Source of the DNA: Duganella sp. CF402
GTDB taxonomy: Bacteria > Pseudomonadota > Gammaproteobacteria > Burkholderiales > Burkholderiaceae_D
Direction: 5' to 3'
DNA: 64,000 nt
Assembly: GCF_900109645.1 (NCBI RefSeq)
Contig: NZ_FOBG01000001.1
Location: forward strand, 2,586,262 to 2,650,261
Both the position numbers and the translations under genes were made by a program. Below are positions 38,901 through 48,080 of the stretch, in pieces (the first letter of the stretch is position 1; every line of letters starts with the position of its first letter). The notes below the pieces were generated by a model, which was not told the DNA's origin, did not search any database, and saw nothing but the letters and a program-made list of their open reading frames with translations.

Positions 38901-41900
38901 CTGCCGGTGAAGGTGGCCGATTCGCCGTCGTACACCTTGCTGATGCTGCCGCCGCCGGTCACGCCCACTTCGTACGGGATCAGGAAGGTCTTCAGCATCG
39001 GCGCCGTGTGGCCGTCGTAGATGCGCCATTCCGGCCCGTCGTCGAAGTTAAAGCCGGCGAAGCTGCTTTGCCTGAGCATCTGCGCCGCCGTCAGGCCGAC
39101 GCCGCCGGCGCCGTCGGTGCTGGTGCCGGCGCTGTCCTGGTTGAAGTAGCCGGACGACAGCGAACCGCCCATCAGCTTGCCGACCAGCCCGCCGGTATAG
39201 GCGACGCCGCTGTCGTCGACATGGCCGGTGCTGTACACGCTGCTGACGTAGCCACTGAACAGCTCGCCGACCAGGCCGCCGATATTGGCGTGGCTCAGGT
39301 AAGGGTTGTCGGTGTTGACGCTGACCTCGCCGCTGGCAAAGACGTTGTAGATGGTGCCGCCGTTGGTATTGCGCCCGGCCAGCCCGCCAACATTCCGCCC
39401 GCCGCTGACGCTGCCGCTGGCATACGACAGCGACAGCGCACCGCCATTGTTGTCGCCAACCAGTCCGCCGACGATCTCGCCCGAGCTGTACACCGTGCCG
39501 AGGGCGTAGGAGCGGACGATGGCGCCGGTGCTGTCGGCGCCGACATAGTTGCTGCCGACCAGGCCGCCGGCATAGCCGAAGCCGCTGGTGCTGACGGTGG
39601 CGTCGGACCAGGCGTCGCTGATCTGGCCGGAATTGGCGCCCACCAGCCCGCCGATGTTGGAGGCGTCGGTGCCGCTGTCGCCGTACACCGTGCCGCTGCT
39701 GTGGACATTGCCGACCAGACCGCCGTTGCGGCCGATCAGCAGGCCCGCGTTGCCGATCCCGGCCACGGTGCCGCTGACGCTGACGTTGTTGATGTAGCCG
39801 ATGCCTTCGCTGACGAGGCCGGCCAGCCCGCCGACGTTGTAGCGGCCGTTGACGTACACATCGCTCAGGGTCAGGTCGCGCACGGTGCCGGTGTCGATGC
39901 GGGCAAACAGGCCGACGTTGCTCTCGCTGGCGCGGTCGATGCTGAGGCCGGAGATGGTGTGGCCGGCGCCGTCGAACACGCCGGTGTAGCCGCTGCTGGC
40001 CAGCGGCACGAAGGAGCCGCTCCAGCTGCCGGTGGCGCTGGCGTCGATATTGTTGCTCAGCACATAGGAAGTGGCGCCGCCCAGCGTGGCCGCGCCCTGC
40101 AGGCCGTAGATATCGGCCAGCTGGTACGGCGTCGACAGGCTGCCGTCGCCGCCCTGCACGCGCACGAAGGTGCCGCCGCTCAGCTTGAAGTCGCCGGCGC
40201 TGAAGGCCGGCAGCGAGGCGCTGTTCTGCGTCCAGTCGCCGCTCACCAATTCAAAGCTGCCGCCCACCGCCACCGCGCCGTCGGCGCTGATGGCGCCGGG
40301 TGCGCTCAGGCCCAGGCTGCCGCTGGTGGTCAGCGCCGCGTCCAGCGCGATATTGCGCTGCGCCGTCAAGCTCAGGCTCGGCACGCTCAGCGACAGCGGC
40401 GCACTAACCGTGATATCGCCGGTGCCGCCGTGGCTGCTGTTGACCGAGACGTGCAGCTGCGTGGCGTTGGCGCTGTTAAGGTCGCCGCTGGTCAGCGCCA
40501 GCGTGTCGCTGCCGGCGCTGGTGGCGCCAAGCGCGATGTCGTTGCCGCTTTCCAGCCCGACCGAACTGGCGTTGAGCGTGCCGGCGGCCAGCGTCATCTT
40601 GCCGGCATAGACGTTGATGCCCGAGGACGAGGTGACGGTGCCGGCATTGGTCACGCGGTGATTACCGGTCGGCAGGGTCTGCAGGCTGATCACGCCCGGC
40701 ACCGTCAGCGCGGCGCCGCTGCTGATGCTGAGGTCGCCCGCCTGCGATTGCAGCAGCAGGCCGCCGCCCATGCTCGACAGGTCGAGCGCGCCGTTCACGG
40801 TCAGCGTGCCGCTGGCGCCGCTGTCGCTGAACGAAGTGCCGATGGCCAGCAAGGCATTGCTCGCCACGCTCATCCGCTGCAGCTCGGCCTGGCTCAGGCC
40901 CAGCGTGCCGGTGGCGTCGGCCGCGCTGCCGCCGATCAGCACATTGACCGAATCCTGGTACGGCCGCAGCCACAGCGCGTGGCCGGTGTTCACGCTGGCC
41001 GAGCCCAGCAGGCTCATCTTGTCGGCCACCAGCTTGATGTCGCCCGCCGTGGCGTTCACGGCCTGGCCGCTGGCGATGGTCAGCGTGCCGCTGGCCTTGC
41101 TCGACTGCAGCGTGATACCGGTGCCGGCGGACAGGTCGCCATTCACGCTGAGGTCGCCATTGTAGGCGGTCACCGTCAGCGCCCCGGCCGCGCTGCTGGC
41201 CGCCAGGTTGACGTTGACCGCCGTCAGCGTGGCGCTGCCGCCGCTGGAGGCCAGCGCGGCGCTGGCGCCGATGGTGTTGGCGTTGTTGTCGAGCGTGATG
41301 CTGCCGGCCGCGATGGCGCCCAGGCTGGACACCGCCAGCGCATCGATCGGGCTGGTGGTCTGGACGATGGCGCCGCCGGCCGTCAGGTTGAGCGCGCCGT
41401 TGATGCCGGTGATGGACGACTTGATCTGGATATTGCTGTCGGCCTGCAGGCTGAGGTTGCGCGAGGTGACCCACAGCAAGGGGCTGAGCACGCTGATCAC
41501 GCCGGTGCCGCTGCCGCTGCTGTTGGCGGTGCTGACCGTCACATCGCTGGTCAGCAGCGCCGTTTGCAGCACGCCGGTCAGCAGCAGCGAATCCTTGACC
41601 GCCGTGGTTTCCAGGAACACGCCGCCGCTGAGCGGTATCGTGGCGCCGATCTCCATGCCGGCGCTGAGCGCGGTGCTGGGGTCCAGCGCGATGTAGACGT
41701 CGCTCGGATCGAGCAGCAGCGAACCGTTGGCGCCCTTGGGCGCGCGCGTGTCGACCGTGCCCTGCATGTCGAGATAATGGCCCGAGGTTTCCACCATGCC
41801 GCCGTGGCCGCCGGCCGTGCCGCCGCGCGCCGAGATGGCGCCGAACACCTGGGTGGCGGCATCGCTCCACACCACCACCTTGCCGCCGTTGCCGCTGTCG

Positions 41901-42928
41901 ACGGCGTCGGCGCGGATCACCGCCTCCTTGCCGACATAGGCTTGCTGCGCATTCGTCACCGCCGCGTTCTTGCCCTGATAGTCGCCGCCGACCAGCACCG
42001 TGCCGCCGCCGGCCGCGCCGCTGGCGTCCACCAGCGCGTTGCCGCTCAGGCCGACCTTCTCGCCGAGCAGCAGGATCTCGCCGCCGGTATTGAGGTTGCT
42101 GCCGGTGGCGGTGGTCTGGCTGCCGGCCTCGGCCAGCATGGTGCCGCTGGCCTTGAGCACGATCTTGCCGTTGGCGCCGCGTACCGCGCTGTTGGCGTTG
42201 ATGCTGCCGCGCTGGTTGACCAGCGCGCCGTAGACGCCGATGCGCCCGCCCTGCGCCACCACCTGCCCCAGATTGAGCGCCTGGTCGGCCGGCGACGACA
42301 CCACCACCTGCACATTCGGATCGGCCGAGTCGAACAGCTGCACCGTATGCCCGGCCGCCAGCACCACCTCGCCGTTAGGCGAGGAAATGATGCCGCTGTT
42401 TTCCACCGCCGGCGCGATCAGGAAGATCTGGCCGCCGGACGGCGTGGTGATCGCGCCCTGGTTGCTGACCTTGCCCGCGTTGGCGGCGCCGTTGAAGTTG
42501 TTTTTACCGGCCAGGAAGTCGGCGTTGGAGATATTCAGGCTGGACGCCACCAGCCCGTTCACATCGACGCGCGAACCGGCGCCGAACATCACGCCGTTGG
42601 GATTGATCAGGAACACCTTGCCGTTCGATTGCAGCGAGCCGAGGATCAGGCTCGGGTCCTGCCCGGTGACGCGGTTGAGCACCTTGCTGTCGCTGCTCTG
42701 CTGGACGAAGCGGGTCAGTTCGTCCGCCGCGATCGAGAAGCCCTGCCAGTTAATAATGGCGTTGGGCGTATTGGTGATGGTGTAGGTCTTGCCCTGCAGG
42801 TTGAAACTGGCCTGTCCCGCCACCACCGTGGGACTGACCGGCGCCGCATACACGCTGCTGTAGCAGGCGGCAATCAAGACGGCGATGGCCTTGCGGCGCA
42901 GCTTGCGGGAGCGGGCGGAAGCATTCAT
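35909..42928 (-). CDS. TpsA2: giant filamentous-haemagglutinin-like exoprotein with Ala-rich stalk
   Basis: 2339 aa. Signal peptide (MNASARSRKLRRKAIAVLIA), then a TPS secretion domain nearly identical to TpsA1 ([19 protein letters not shown]). Beta-helical body; GLUG-type repeats (about 1060-1330; GGLVGANSGQ, GGLVGDNNGG); four or five YDG/MBG-type repeats (about 1400-1770; SKTYDGSTSF, SRTYDGSLAAT, SRVYNLDYDSASG, ADKNVGSGKAV); a further beta segment; an Ala-rich helical stalk (about 2123-2252) of AAAKAAAD-like units; and a tail ending in QVKKMYCN. Secretion presumably uses the downstream TpsB. GLUG and MBG repeats occur in large bacterial adhesins. Confidence 0.92.
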   Translation of the reverse strand: MNASARSRKLRRKAIAVLIAACYSSVYAAPVSPTVVAGQASFNLQGKTYTITNTPNAIINWQGFSIAADELTRFVQQSSDSKVLNRVTGQDPSLILGSLQSNGKVFLINPNGVMFGAGSRVDVNGLVASSLNISNADFLAGKNNFNGAANAGKVSNQGAITTPSGGQIFLIAPAVENSGIISSPNGEVVLAAGHTVQLFDSADPNVQVVVSSPADQALNLGQVVAQGGRIGVYGALVNQRGSINANSAVRGANGKIVLKASGTMLAEAGSQTTATGSNLNTGGEILLLGEKVGLSGNALVDASGAAGGGTVLVGGDYQGKNAAVTNAQQAYVGKEAVIRADAVDSGNGGKVVVWSDAATQVFGAISARGGTAGGHGGMVETSGHYLDMQGTVDTRAPKGANGSLLLDPSDVYIALDPSTALSAGMEIGATIPLSGGVFLETTAVKDSLLLTGVLQTALLTSDVTVSTANSSGSGTGVISVLSPLLWVTSRNLSLQADSNIQIKSSITGINGALNLTAGGAIVQTTSPIDALAVSSLGAIAAGSITLDNNANTIGASAALASSGGSATLTAVNVNLAASSAAGALTVTAYNGDLSVNGDLSAGTGITLQSSKASGTLTIASGQAVNATAGDIKLVADKMSLLGSASVNTGHALWLRPYQDSVNVLIGGSAADATGTLGLSQAELQRMSVASNALLAIGTSFSDSGASGTLTVNGALDLSSMGGGLLLQSQAGDLSISSGAALTVPGVISLQTLPTGNHRVTNAGTVTSSSGINVYAGKMTLAAGTLNASSVGLESGNDIALGATSAGSDTLALTSGDLNSANATQLHVSVNSSHGGTGDITVSAPLSLSVPSLSLTAQRNIALDAALTTSGSLGLSAPGAISADGAVAVGGSFELVSGDWTQNSASLPAFSAGDFKLSGGTFVRVQGGDGSLSTPYQLADIYGLQGAATLGGATSYVLSNNIDASATGSWSGSFVPLASSGYTGVFDGAGHTISGLSIDRASESNVGLFARIDTGTVRDLTLSDVYVNGRYNVGGLAGLVSEGIGYINNVSVSGTVAGIGNAGLLIGRNGGLVGNVHSSGTVYGDSGTDASNIGGLVGANSGQISDAWSDATVSTSGFGYAGGLVGSNYVGADSTGAIVRSYALGTVYSSGEIVGGLVGDNNGGALSLSYASGSVSGGRNVGGLAGRNTNGGTIYNVFASGEVSVNTDNPYLSHANIGGLVGELFSGYVSSVYSTGHVDDSGVAYTGGLVGKLMGGSLSSGYFNQDSAGTSTDGAGGVGLTAAQMLRQSSFAGFNFDDGPEWRIYDGHTAPMLKTFLIPYEVGVTGGGSISKVYDGESATFTGSTGTLPAAIHGALGFDGAVNAGSYTVGGLWSTSYDISYTGSSATLTIDPRPVTAVVSASKTYDGSTSFSGTPSVAFTNLVGSDTLGLAGVIHFDNKNAGSGKVLSFGDVGLTDNPLGNYVLSSGGVSGTGTISPAPLAVSGLTVNSRTYDGSLAATLAGTPGATPLSGDTVTVSLVGSGTASFADKNVGSGKAVTVSASSFTLGGADGGNYVALAPTGLTGEITPALLGLSGMTAASRVYNLDYDSASGTYGQLATVSGGTLVGVVSGDNVVIASAKGLFSDKNVGTAKPVALASLVLGGADAGNYEMGPPPLDMTANITPATISVSLASRAYNNSTAASFSGATLHGVLSGAESDVVSLSVGETTSGAYADKNVGSAKLVTVSGGALGLSGADAGNYVLSPTVTGDITARALATWTATSAGLWSDAANWADGVAPSASNVLAASLGSSAGLVTYDSSAGTTSLVTLSSSGTSLTLTGGKLSLTGSEYDASYLSGVVTNSGGTLEVLGKLSASNLVLASGTLSGVGSGSYIYVNNLSQTGGIIDSTGTVYLGSGGNITTGNIRAHSLTLNAGEGGVVTQTSGSQLVADTLSVTSSGNITLANANNHVGAFDATIYGSGNIVLTNVVTSGELALGPLTTTGNIVIDNTGAVHTVGAITAHTGGAGTGVISITAHSPVMIDSTLAGADIGLSASTDIVLGSGSALSSSHSIDMTAGTGITLGGSLSVPAGGSISAVAKTGSISASAGTHISSGGSPVTLSAPMGSVSTSGTSFGAGTVPVISDGAAAAAAAAAAEAAAKAAAEAAAKAAADAAAAAAAAAAADAAAKAAADAAAKAAADAAAKAAADAAAADAAAKAAADAAAAQAAAEAAAKAAADAAAKAAADAAAKAAADAAAKAAADAAAKAAADAAAQSQQNQPVTAAINSTVNIINSSVNASQNKASTPATVPEQHVASSATTGSSSGGSALEDKVADEKNADGSAKTTTTAAKEQVKKMYCN
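36172..36559. repeat. Degenerate repeat coding the Ala-rich stalk of TpsA2
   Basis: Tandem in-frame units of about 24 nt coding AAAKAAAD variants on the minus strand, with 10- and 11-residue pure Ala runs at one end. The period (one charged residue every four positions) predicts a single long alpha-helix of roughly 130 residues. Confidence 0.9.
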
Positions 42929-43060
42929 GGCGAGATCCTACAAAGGTAGCCAATGGGAAACTAACTTCTTAAAAGTTTAATCCCCTTTGCCCAGCTCGCC
43001 ACCATTTTTTTGGGAAACTGTGGCTGCCTTATTCCCGCATCATGATTGCCAAATCCGCTA

Positions 43061-45340
43061 CTACTTGGTTTCAAAAGTGGTCACACCGTCCCAGCCTTCG
43101 CCCGGCGGATGCGCGCGGTAGTAGGCGATGCGCTCGACGTATAACTGGTACAGGCCGCGCTGCGGCGACAGCGCCTGCAGCTCGGCCAGGATGGACGAGG
43201 CCTCGTCCCAGCGCTGCGCGCGCACGGCGGCCAGCGCTTCATGCCAGCGCGCCACTTCGGCCTTGGTGGCCTCGTCGGTGTCCTGCGCCAGCGCGATCGG
43301 TTCGAAGATCGCCACCGGTTCGTTCTTGCCCTTCACCCGCACCAGGTCCAGCTCGCGATAGGTGAATTCCGGCGCGGCCGCGCGCGTGCTCTCGCCCACT
43401 GCGATGCCGACGCCGTACACCTTGGTGATGCCCTCCAGCCGCGAGCCAAGGTTGACCGCGTCGCCCATCACCGTGTAGGCGCGGCGGATGTTGGAGCCCA
43501 TGTCGCCCACGTGCATCATGCCGGTGTTGAGGCCGATGCCGATCTTCAGTTCCGGCCAGCCGCGCGCCAGGAAGTCCTGGTTCAGGCGCTTGGCGGAAGC
43601 CTGCATCAGCAGCGAGGTGGCGACGCCCCGGCTGGCGTGATCGTCGAAGGCCACCGGCGCGCCCCAGAACGCCATCACGGCGTCGCCGATGTACTTGTCG
43701 AGCGTGCCCTGGTGGGCGCTGCGGATGTCTTCCGACATGGCCGTCAGGTAAAGGTTGATGTATTCGCGCAGCGCCTTCGGCGTCAGCCCTTCCGAGATGG
43801 TGGTAAAGCCGCGCACGTCGACGAACATCACGGTCAGCTCGCGGCTTTCGCCGTCCATATTGTATTTCTCGGGATCCTCGGCCATCTCGGCCACCAGCTC
43901 CGGCGCCACGTATTCGCCAAAGCGCGACACCAGCGCCACTCCCTTGCGCACCTCGAAGAAGTAGCCCCACGCCACGTTGATGACGAACACGCTGACGATC
44001 ACGATCACCAGCATGGCGAGGTTGAAGATCAGGTCCATCTCGCGGTACAGGTAATAGTTCATGCCGACCGCCGCCGCCAGCACCGCCACGCCCGACAAAA
44101 TCGCGCGCAGCGGCGACAGCGCCGCCAGGCCAAAGCTCAGCGCCAGCCCGACCACCAGCACCGAGGCCGCCTCCAGGATGAAGGCATAGTAGGGTTTTTG
44201 CTTGAAGCGGTTGTCCAGCATCGAGCGGATCAGGTTGGCGTGGATTTCCACCCCCGGGTATTCCGGGTTGACCGGCGTGGCCCGCAAGTCGACCAGGCCC
44301 GGCGCCGTGGTGCCGATCAGCACCGCCGTGCCCTTGAGGATGTCCGCCGGCGCGCGCCCGGTCAGCACGTCGGCTGCCGAGACATAGCGGAATGAGCCGC
44401 CGTGCGGGCCGCCACGGCCGCGATACTGCACCACCGTGCTCATGGCCTCGCCGACCGGAATCAGGCGCTGCTTGCGGCCGGGCAGCAGCATGGTCAGGGC
44501 ATCGTAGCCGCCGCTGTCGAGCTGGGCTTGCGACAGCTGGTCGGCGGTCTCGCTCAGCAGCGGCTTGACCGCCAGCGCGTCCAGGTACAGCGAGGCGGTG
44601 GCCAGCGACAGCGACGGGTAGTAATGGTCCTCGACCTGCTGGATCAGGTAAGCGCTGCGGACGATGCCATCGGGATCGGTCACCACCGAAAAGCTGCCGG
44701 CGCCGGCGGCGGCCTGGGTCAGCACCGGCACGTTGGCCTCGTAGCCGGGCGCGTTGTAGGCCAGCAGCTCACGGCCGTTGAGGTCGGACTCGGAAAACAG
44801 CGGCTTGGGCAGCGCGCCCTTGATCTGGTCGGGCGACAGGTTGAAGCCGAGGATCACCGGTTTGCCCTTGAGCGCCGTGGCGAACACGCCGTCGTAGTCC
44901 ATCATCGGCTTCAGCTCTTCCAGCCGCTGGCGCAGCACCGGCACGTCTTTCAGCTCGGTCCTGGAGAGCTTTTCCAGCACGTTGTAGCCGGACGAGGTGT
45001 CCGGCTCGGGAAACGAAATATCGTAGCCGACCGCCTTGACCTGGTAGTGATCGACCAGCTGCGAGATCAGCGCCCCCTGCACATTGCGGCTCCACGGGAA
45101 GCGGCCGAACTCGGTCAGCGATTTGCCGTCGATGTCGACGATGACGATGCGCTTGTCGAGCACCGGCGGTTCCAGCTTCATGCGCTCGCCGGCCCACAGG
45201 TTATCGAGCCGCGCCACGGTGTCGTTGCTGTACCAGTCCAGCGAATAAAACACCCCGGCCAGCGTGATCAGGATACCCAGCAGCCAACGCCAGCCGTATT
45301 TGGCGAGGGTCTTGCCGAGTTTGGCGGGAAGCAGGCGCAT
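43061..45340 (-). CDS. CHASE2-domain class III adenylate cyclase
   Basis: 759 aa. N-terminal membrane helix (about 18-34), extracytoplasmic CHASE2 sensor (about 40-355; PVLDKRIVIVDIDGKSLTEFGRFPWSR), three membrane helices (about 375-470) and a class III cyclase domain (about 500-680). Both metal Asp residues are visible (FVDVRGFTTISEG and KYIGDAVMAFWGAP), as is GDAVNLGSRLEG. It should make cAMP (possibly cGMP) in response to an envelope signal. Its ATG overlaps the TGA of the HD-GYP gene by 1 nt. FecR proteins and CHASE2 cyclases often neighbour one another; here the TPS locus lies just downstream. Confidence 0.93.
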   Translation of the reverse strand: MRLLPAKLGKTLAKYGWRWLLGILITLAGVFYSLDWYSNDTVARLDNLWAGERMKLEPPVLDKRIVIVDIDGKSLTEFGRFPWSRNVQGALISQLVDHYQVKAVGYDISFPEPDTSSGYNVLEKLSRTELKDVPVLRQRLEELKPMMDYDGVFATALKGKPVILGFNLSPDQIKGALPKPLFSESDLNGRELLAYNAPGYEANVPVLTQAAAGAGSFSVVTDPDGIVRSAYLIQQVEDHYYPSLSLATASLYLDALAVKPLLSETADQLSQAQLDSGGYDALTMLLPGRKQRLIPVGEAMSTVVQYRGRGGPHGGSFRYVSAADVLTGRAPADILKGTAVLIGTTAPGLVDLRATPVNPEYPGVEIHANLIRSMLDNRFKQKPYYAFILEAASVLVVGLALSFGLAALSPLRAILSGVAVLAAAVGMNYYLYREMDLIFNLAMLVIVIVSVFVINVAWGYFFEVRKGVALVSRFGEYVAPELVAEMAEDPEKYNMDGESRELTVMFVDVRGFTTISEGLTPKALREYINLYLTAMSEDIRSAHQGTLDKYIGDAVMAFWGAPVAFDDHASRGVATSLLMQASAKRLNQDFLARGWPELKIGIGLNTGMMHVGDMGSNIRRAYTVMGDAVNLGSRLEGITKVYGVGIAVGESTRAAAPEFTYRELDLVRVKGKNEPVAIFEPIALAQDTDEATKAEVARWHEALAAVRAQRWDEASSILAELQALSPQRGLYQLYVERIAYYRAHPPGEGWDGVTTFETK

Positions 45341-46956
45341 CAGGGCGTGTAGCCTGGGATCTTGGCTTCGTCGATGACGTCGATCTGTTTTTCGTCCATG
45401 TTCTTATGGGCGAATTCCATGTAGATCTTCTTGCGGATGAAGATGTCGAACAGGTCCGGATCGATGTGGCCGTTGAGCGCGAAGTTGCCGAGGATGCGCA
45501 GCGACTCGGACAGCATCTTGCCCTTCTTGTACGGGCGGTCCTTGGCGGTCAGCGCCTCGAAGATGTCGGCAATCGCCATCACCCGCGCCTGCACCGACAT
45601 CTGCTCTTTGGTCAGGCCGCGCGGATAGCCCTTGCCGTCCATGCGCTCGTGGTGGCCGCCGGCAAATTCCGGCACGTTCTTCAGGTGCTTCGGCCACGGC
45701 AGCGCCTCCAGCATCTTGATCGACATGACGATGTGGTTGTTGATTTCCTTGCGCTCGGCGTCGGTCAGGGTGCCGAACTTGATGGTCAGGTTCATCAGCT
45801 CGTCGTCGTCGAGGAAGGCGCGCTCGACGCCGTCCGGGCCGGTCCAGCGGCGCTGGGCGATGCTGCGCACACGGTCCTGGTCTTCCGGCTTCATGCCCTC
45901 GCCGCCGACGTTGGCGACGCGGATGAACTCGCGCTCGGCGCGCAGCGCGGCCTGCTGCGCCGCCAGTTCTTCATCGATGGCGGCCGCGTTGGCACCGGGT
46001 TCAAGCTTGCGCTTGAGGGCGGCAATCTCGGCGTCGCGCAGCAGCACCTCGAAACGGGTGTCGATCACGGCGATGCGGTCGAAGATGGTTTCCAGCTTGG
46101 TGGCCTTGTCCACCACGTGCACCGGGGTGGTGATCTTGCCGCAGTCGTGCAGCAGGCCAGCCAGCCACAGCTCCTTGCGGTCGGCGTCGCTCATGCGGAA
46201 ATCGGCCAGCGGGCCGCTGGCCGTTTCGTGCACGGCCTCGGCCAGCATCATGGTCAGCTCCGGCACGAACTGGCAGTGGCGCCCGGTGTAAGGCGACTTC
46301 TCGTCGATGCCGATGTTGATCAGGTTGACCAGCGACTCCAGCAGTTCTTCCAGCTGGAAGATCAGGCGCTGGTGGGTCAGGGCCACCGCCGCCTGCGCCG
46401 CCAGCGCTTCGATGAAGCGCTGGTCGGTCTGGCTGAAGGCGCGGATGGCGCCGGTGTCGGGATCCTTGGCATTGATCAACTGCAGCACGCCCACCAGCTC
46501 GCCTTCGTGGTCGCTCATCGGCACCGTCAGGAACGATTGCGAATGGTAGCCGCGCATCTTGTCGAACTTGACCATGCCGGAGAAGTTGAACACGTCCGCC
46601 TTGTACACATCCTCGATGTTGACCGACAGGCCGAAGTGGGCGGCGTAGGCCGCCACCGCCGACAGATTCTTCTCGCCCTGCTCGTCGTACAGCGGCACGC
46701 CGCCGGTCACCGGCACGCCGCTGGAGCCGCCCTGGTGGATGTTGAGGGTGTCGTTGAGCAGGATGTGGAAATTCAGCTGCTGCATGTCCTCGCTCGGACG
46801 GTACAGCGTGCCGCCGTCGGCGTGGGTCATGCCCTTGGCAACCATGAGTATGCGCTCAAGCAACGAGTCGGTATCGTGATTGCTGCCGAGCTGGACGCTG
46901 AGCTCGGTCAGTTGGTCCAGGCGGGCGGCGATTTGGATTTGATTCAACTCTTGCAT
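45340..46956 (-). CDS. GAF/HD-GYP-domain phosphodiesterase
   Basis: 538 aa from the ATG at 46956. GAF domain (about 30-185; SLLERILMVAKGMTHADGGTLY, GVLQLINAKD), then an HD-GYP domain with the HD pair in LLHDCGKITTP (about 269) and HHERMDGKGYPRGL (about 433). The HD-GYP core is interrupted by a charged insertion of about 110 residues (EIAALKRKLEPGANAAAIDE), as seen in one subgroup. It should hydrolyse c-di-GMP under control of a ligand bound by GAF. Coupled to the cyclase downstream. Confidence 0.92.
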   Translation of the reverse strand: MQELNQIQIAARLDQLTELSVQLGSNHDTDSLLERILMVAKGMTHADGGTLYRPSEDMQQLNFHILLNDTLNIHQGGSSGVPVTGGVPLYDEQGEKNLSAVAAYAAHFGLSVNIEDVYKADVFNFSGMVKFDKMRGYHSQSFLTVPMSDHEGELVGVLQLINAKDPDTGAIRAFSQTDQRFIEALAAQAAVALTHQRLIFQLEELLESLVNLINIGIDEKSPYTGRHCQFVPELTMMLAEAVHETASGPLADFRMSDADRKELWLAGLLHDCGKITTPVHVVDKATKLETIFDRIAVIDTRFEVLLRDAEIAALKRKLEPGANAAAIDEELAAQQAALRAEREFIRVANVGGEGMKPEDQDRVRSIAQRRWTGPDGVERAFLDDDELMNLTIKFGTLTDAERKEINNHIVMSIKMLEALPWPKHLKNVPEFAGGHHERMDGKGYPRGLTKEQMSVQARVMAIADIFEALTAKDRPYKKGKMLSESLRILGNFALNGHIDPDLFDIFIRKKIYMEFAHKNMDEKQIDVIDEAKIPGYTP

Positions 46957-47163
46957 GGTTGTTTTTCTTGACAACGTTTTGGACGTGGCACAATAGTGCG
47001 CAATTTGCAAGCGCAGTTTGAGAGTGTAGCCCTAGTGCAAGCTGTTGTACATCGGGAAATTGACGATGCGACGAATTTGCATCGGCTTTTCCCTGTAAAA
47101 CAAAAAAAAAGCTATTATCGAAGGCAACAAACAACAAAAAGAGCGATTACCAGGGAATTGCGT

Positions 47164-48060
47164 ATGAAATTTAAATTTTGGGGAGTCCGTGGTTCGATAC
47201 CCTCCCCCGGTCCGCGTACGGCGCGTTACGGCGGCAACACCACCTGCATCGAAGTACGCACCGACAACGATACCCTGATCGTCATCGATGGCGGGACCGG
47301 CCTGTTCGCGCTGGCGCAGGCGCTGATTCAAAACAAGGCCCGGCCGATCCACGCCAACATCTTCATCACGCACAGCCACTGGGACCACATCCACGGCCTG
47401 CCCTTCTTCACACCGCTGTTCATCCGCGACAGCCGCGTGCGCCTGCACGGCGTGACCGACCCGGTGACCGGCAACGGCATCGAACACGTGATGGGGGTGC
47501 AGCTGCAGAACAGCTACTTCCCGGTCAGCGAAACCCAGATGGACGCCACCATCGAATACCAGACGCTGCAAGTCGGCCAGCCAGTCGCTGTGGGCGACGC
47601 CACCGTCAGCAACGTGGTGATGAACCACCCGGTGACCGACCTCGGCTACCGCATCGACTGCAACGGCCGCTCGCTGTTCTTCACCGGCGACCATGAGCCG
47701 CACTACAACATCCACCCGGCCGGTCATCCCGAACATGCCGCCTACGCGCAATGGATGGCCGAGCGCAACACCGCCATCGACGCCCTGGTGCACGGCGTCG
47801 ATGCACTGATCGTCGACTGCTCCTACACGCGCGAAGAGTATCCGGCCAAGCAGGGCTGGGGCCACGGCACCTTCGATTCGGCGTTCGCACTGGCGCTGCG
47901 CACCGGCGCCAAAGCGCTATACTGCACCCATCACGAACCGACCCGCAGCGACGACGAACTGGAAGCCGTGTTTGCCGAAGTCATGGCGCGCCACGCGGCG
48001 GTGCTGGGTGACCTCAAGGTCTTCCTCGCTTACGAAGGCATGGAAGTCACACTGATGTAG
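47164..48060 (+). CDS. MBL-fold metallohydrolase
   Basis: 298 aa from the ATG at 47164 (MKFKFWGVRGSIPSPGP), preceded by an in-frame extension rejected because it runs through the promoter region. Metallo-beta-lactamase fold: THSHWDHIHGLPFF (HxHxDH), later His in NHPVTDLGYRID, Asp in FTGDHEP and His in CTHHEP. The start GVRGSIPxPGPxTxRYGGNTxC is typical of a widespread MBL subfamily near PdeA-like/PhnP-like phosphodiesterases. Substrate unknown; the place between HD-GYP and GAF-ATPase genes suggests nucleotide signalling. The 207-bp divergent gap upstream has no promoter I can assign safely. Confidence 0.88.
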   Translation: MKFKFWGVRGSIPSPGPRTARYGGNTTCIEVRTDNDTLIVIDGGTGLFALAQALIQNKARPIHANIFITHSHWDHIHGLPFFTPLFIRDSRVRLHGVTDPVTGNGIEHVMGVQLQNSYFPVSETQMDATIEYQTLQVGQPVAVGDATVSNVVMNHPVTDLGYRIDCNGRSLFFTGDHEPHYNIHPAGHPEHAAYAQWMAERNTAIDALVHGVDALIVDCSYTREEYPAKQGWGHGTFDSAFALALRTGAKALYCTHHEPTRSDDELEAVFAEVMARHAAVLGDLKVFLAYEGMEVTLM

Positions 48061-48080
48061 CTAACCCTGGTGGAGCGATC

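Noticed and set aside
36662-42949. A plus-strand frame of 2095 codons antisense to tpsA2
   Set aside because: Same reason: biased composition, no recognisable domain, fully overlapped by a clear TpsA gene.
46985-47015. A second sigma-54 promoter between the HD-GYP and MBL genes (TGGCAC)
   Set aside because: No GC doublet at the required 10-bp distance after the GG.
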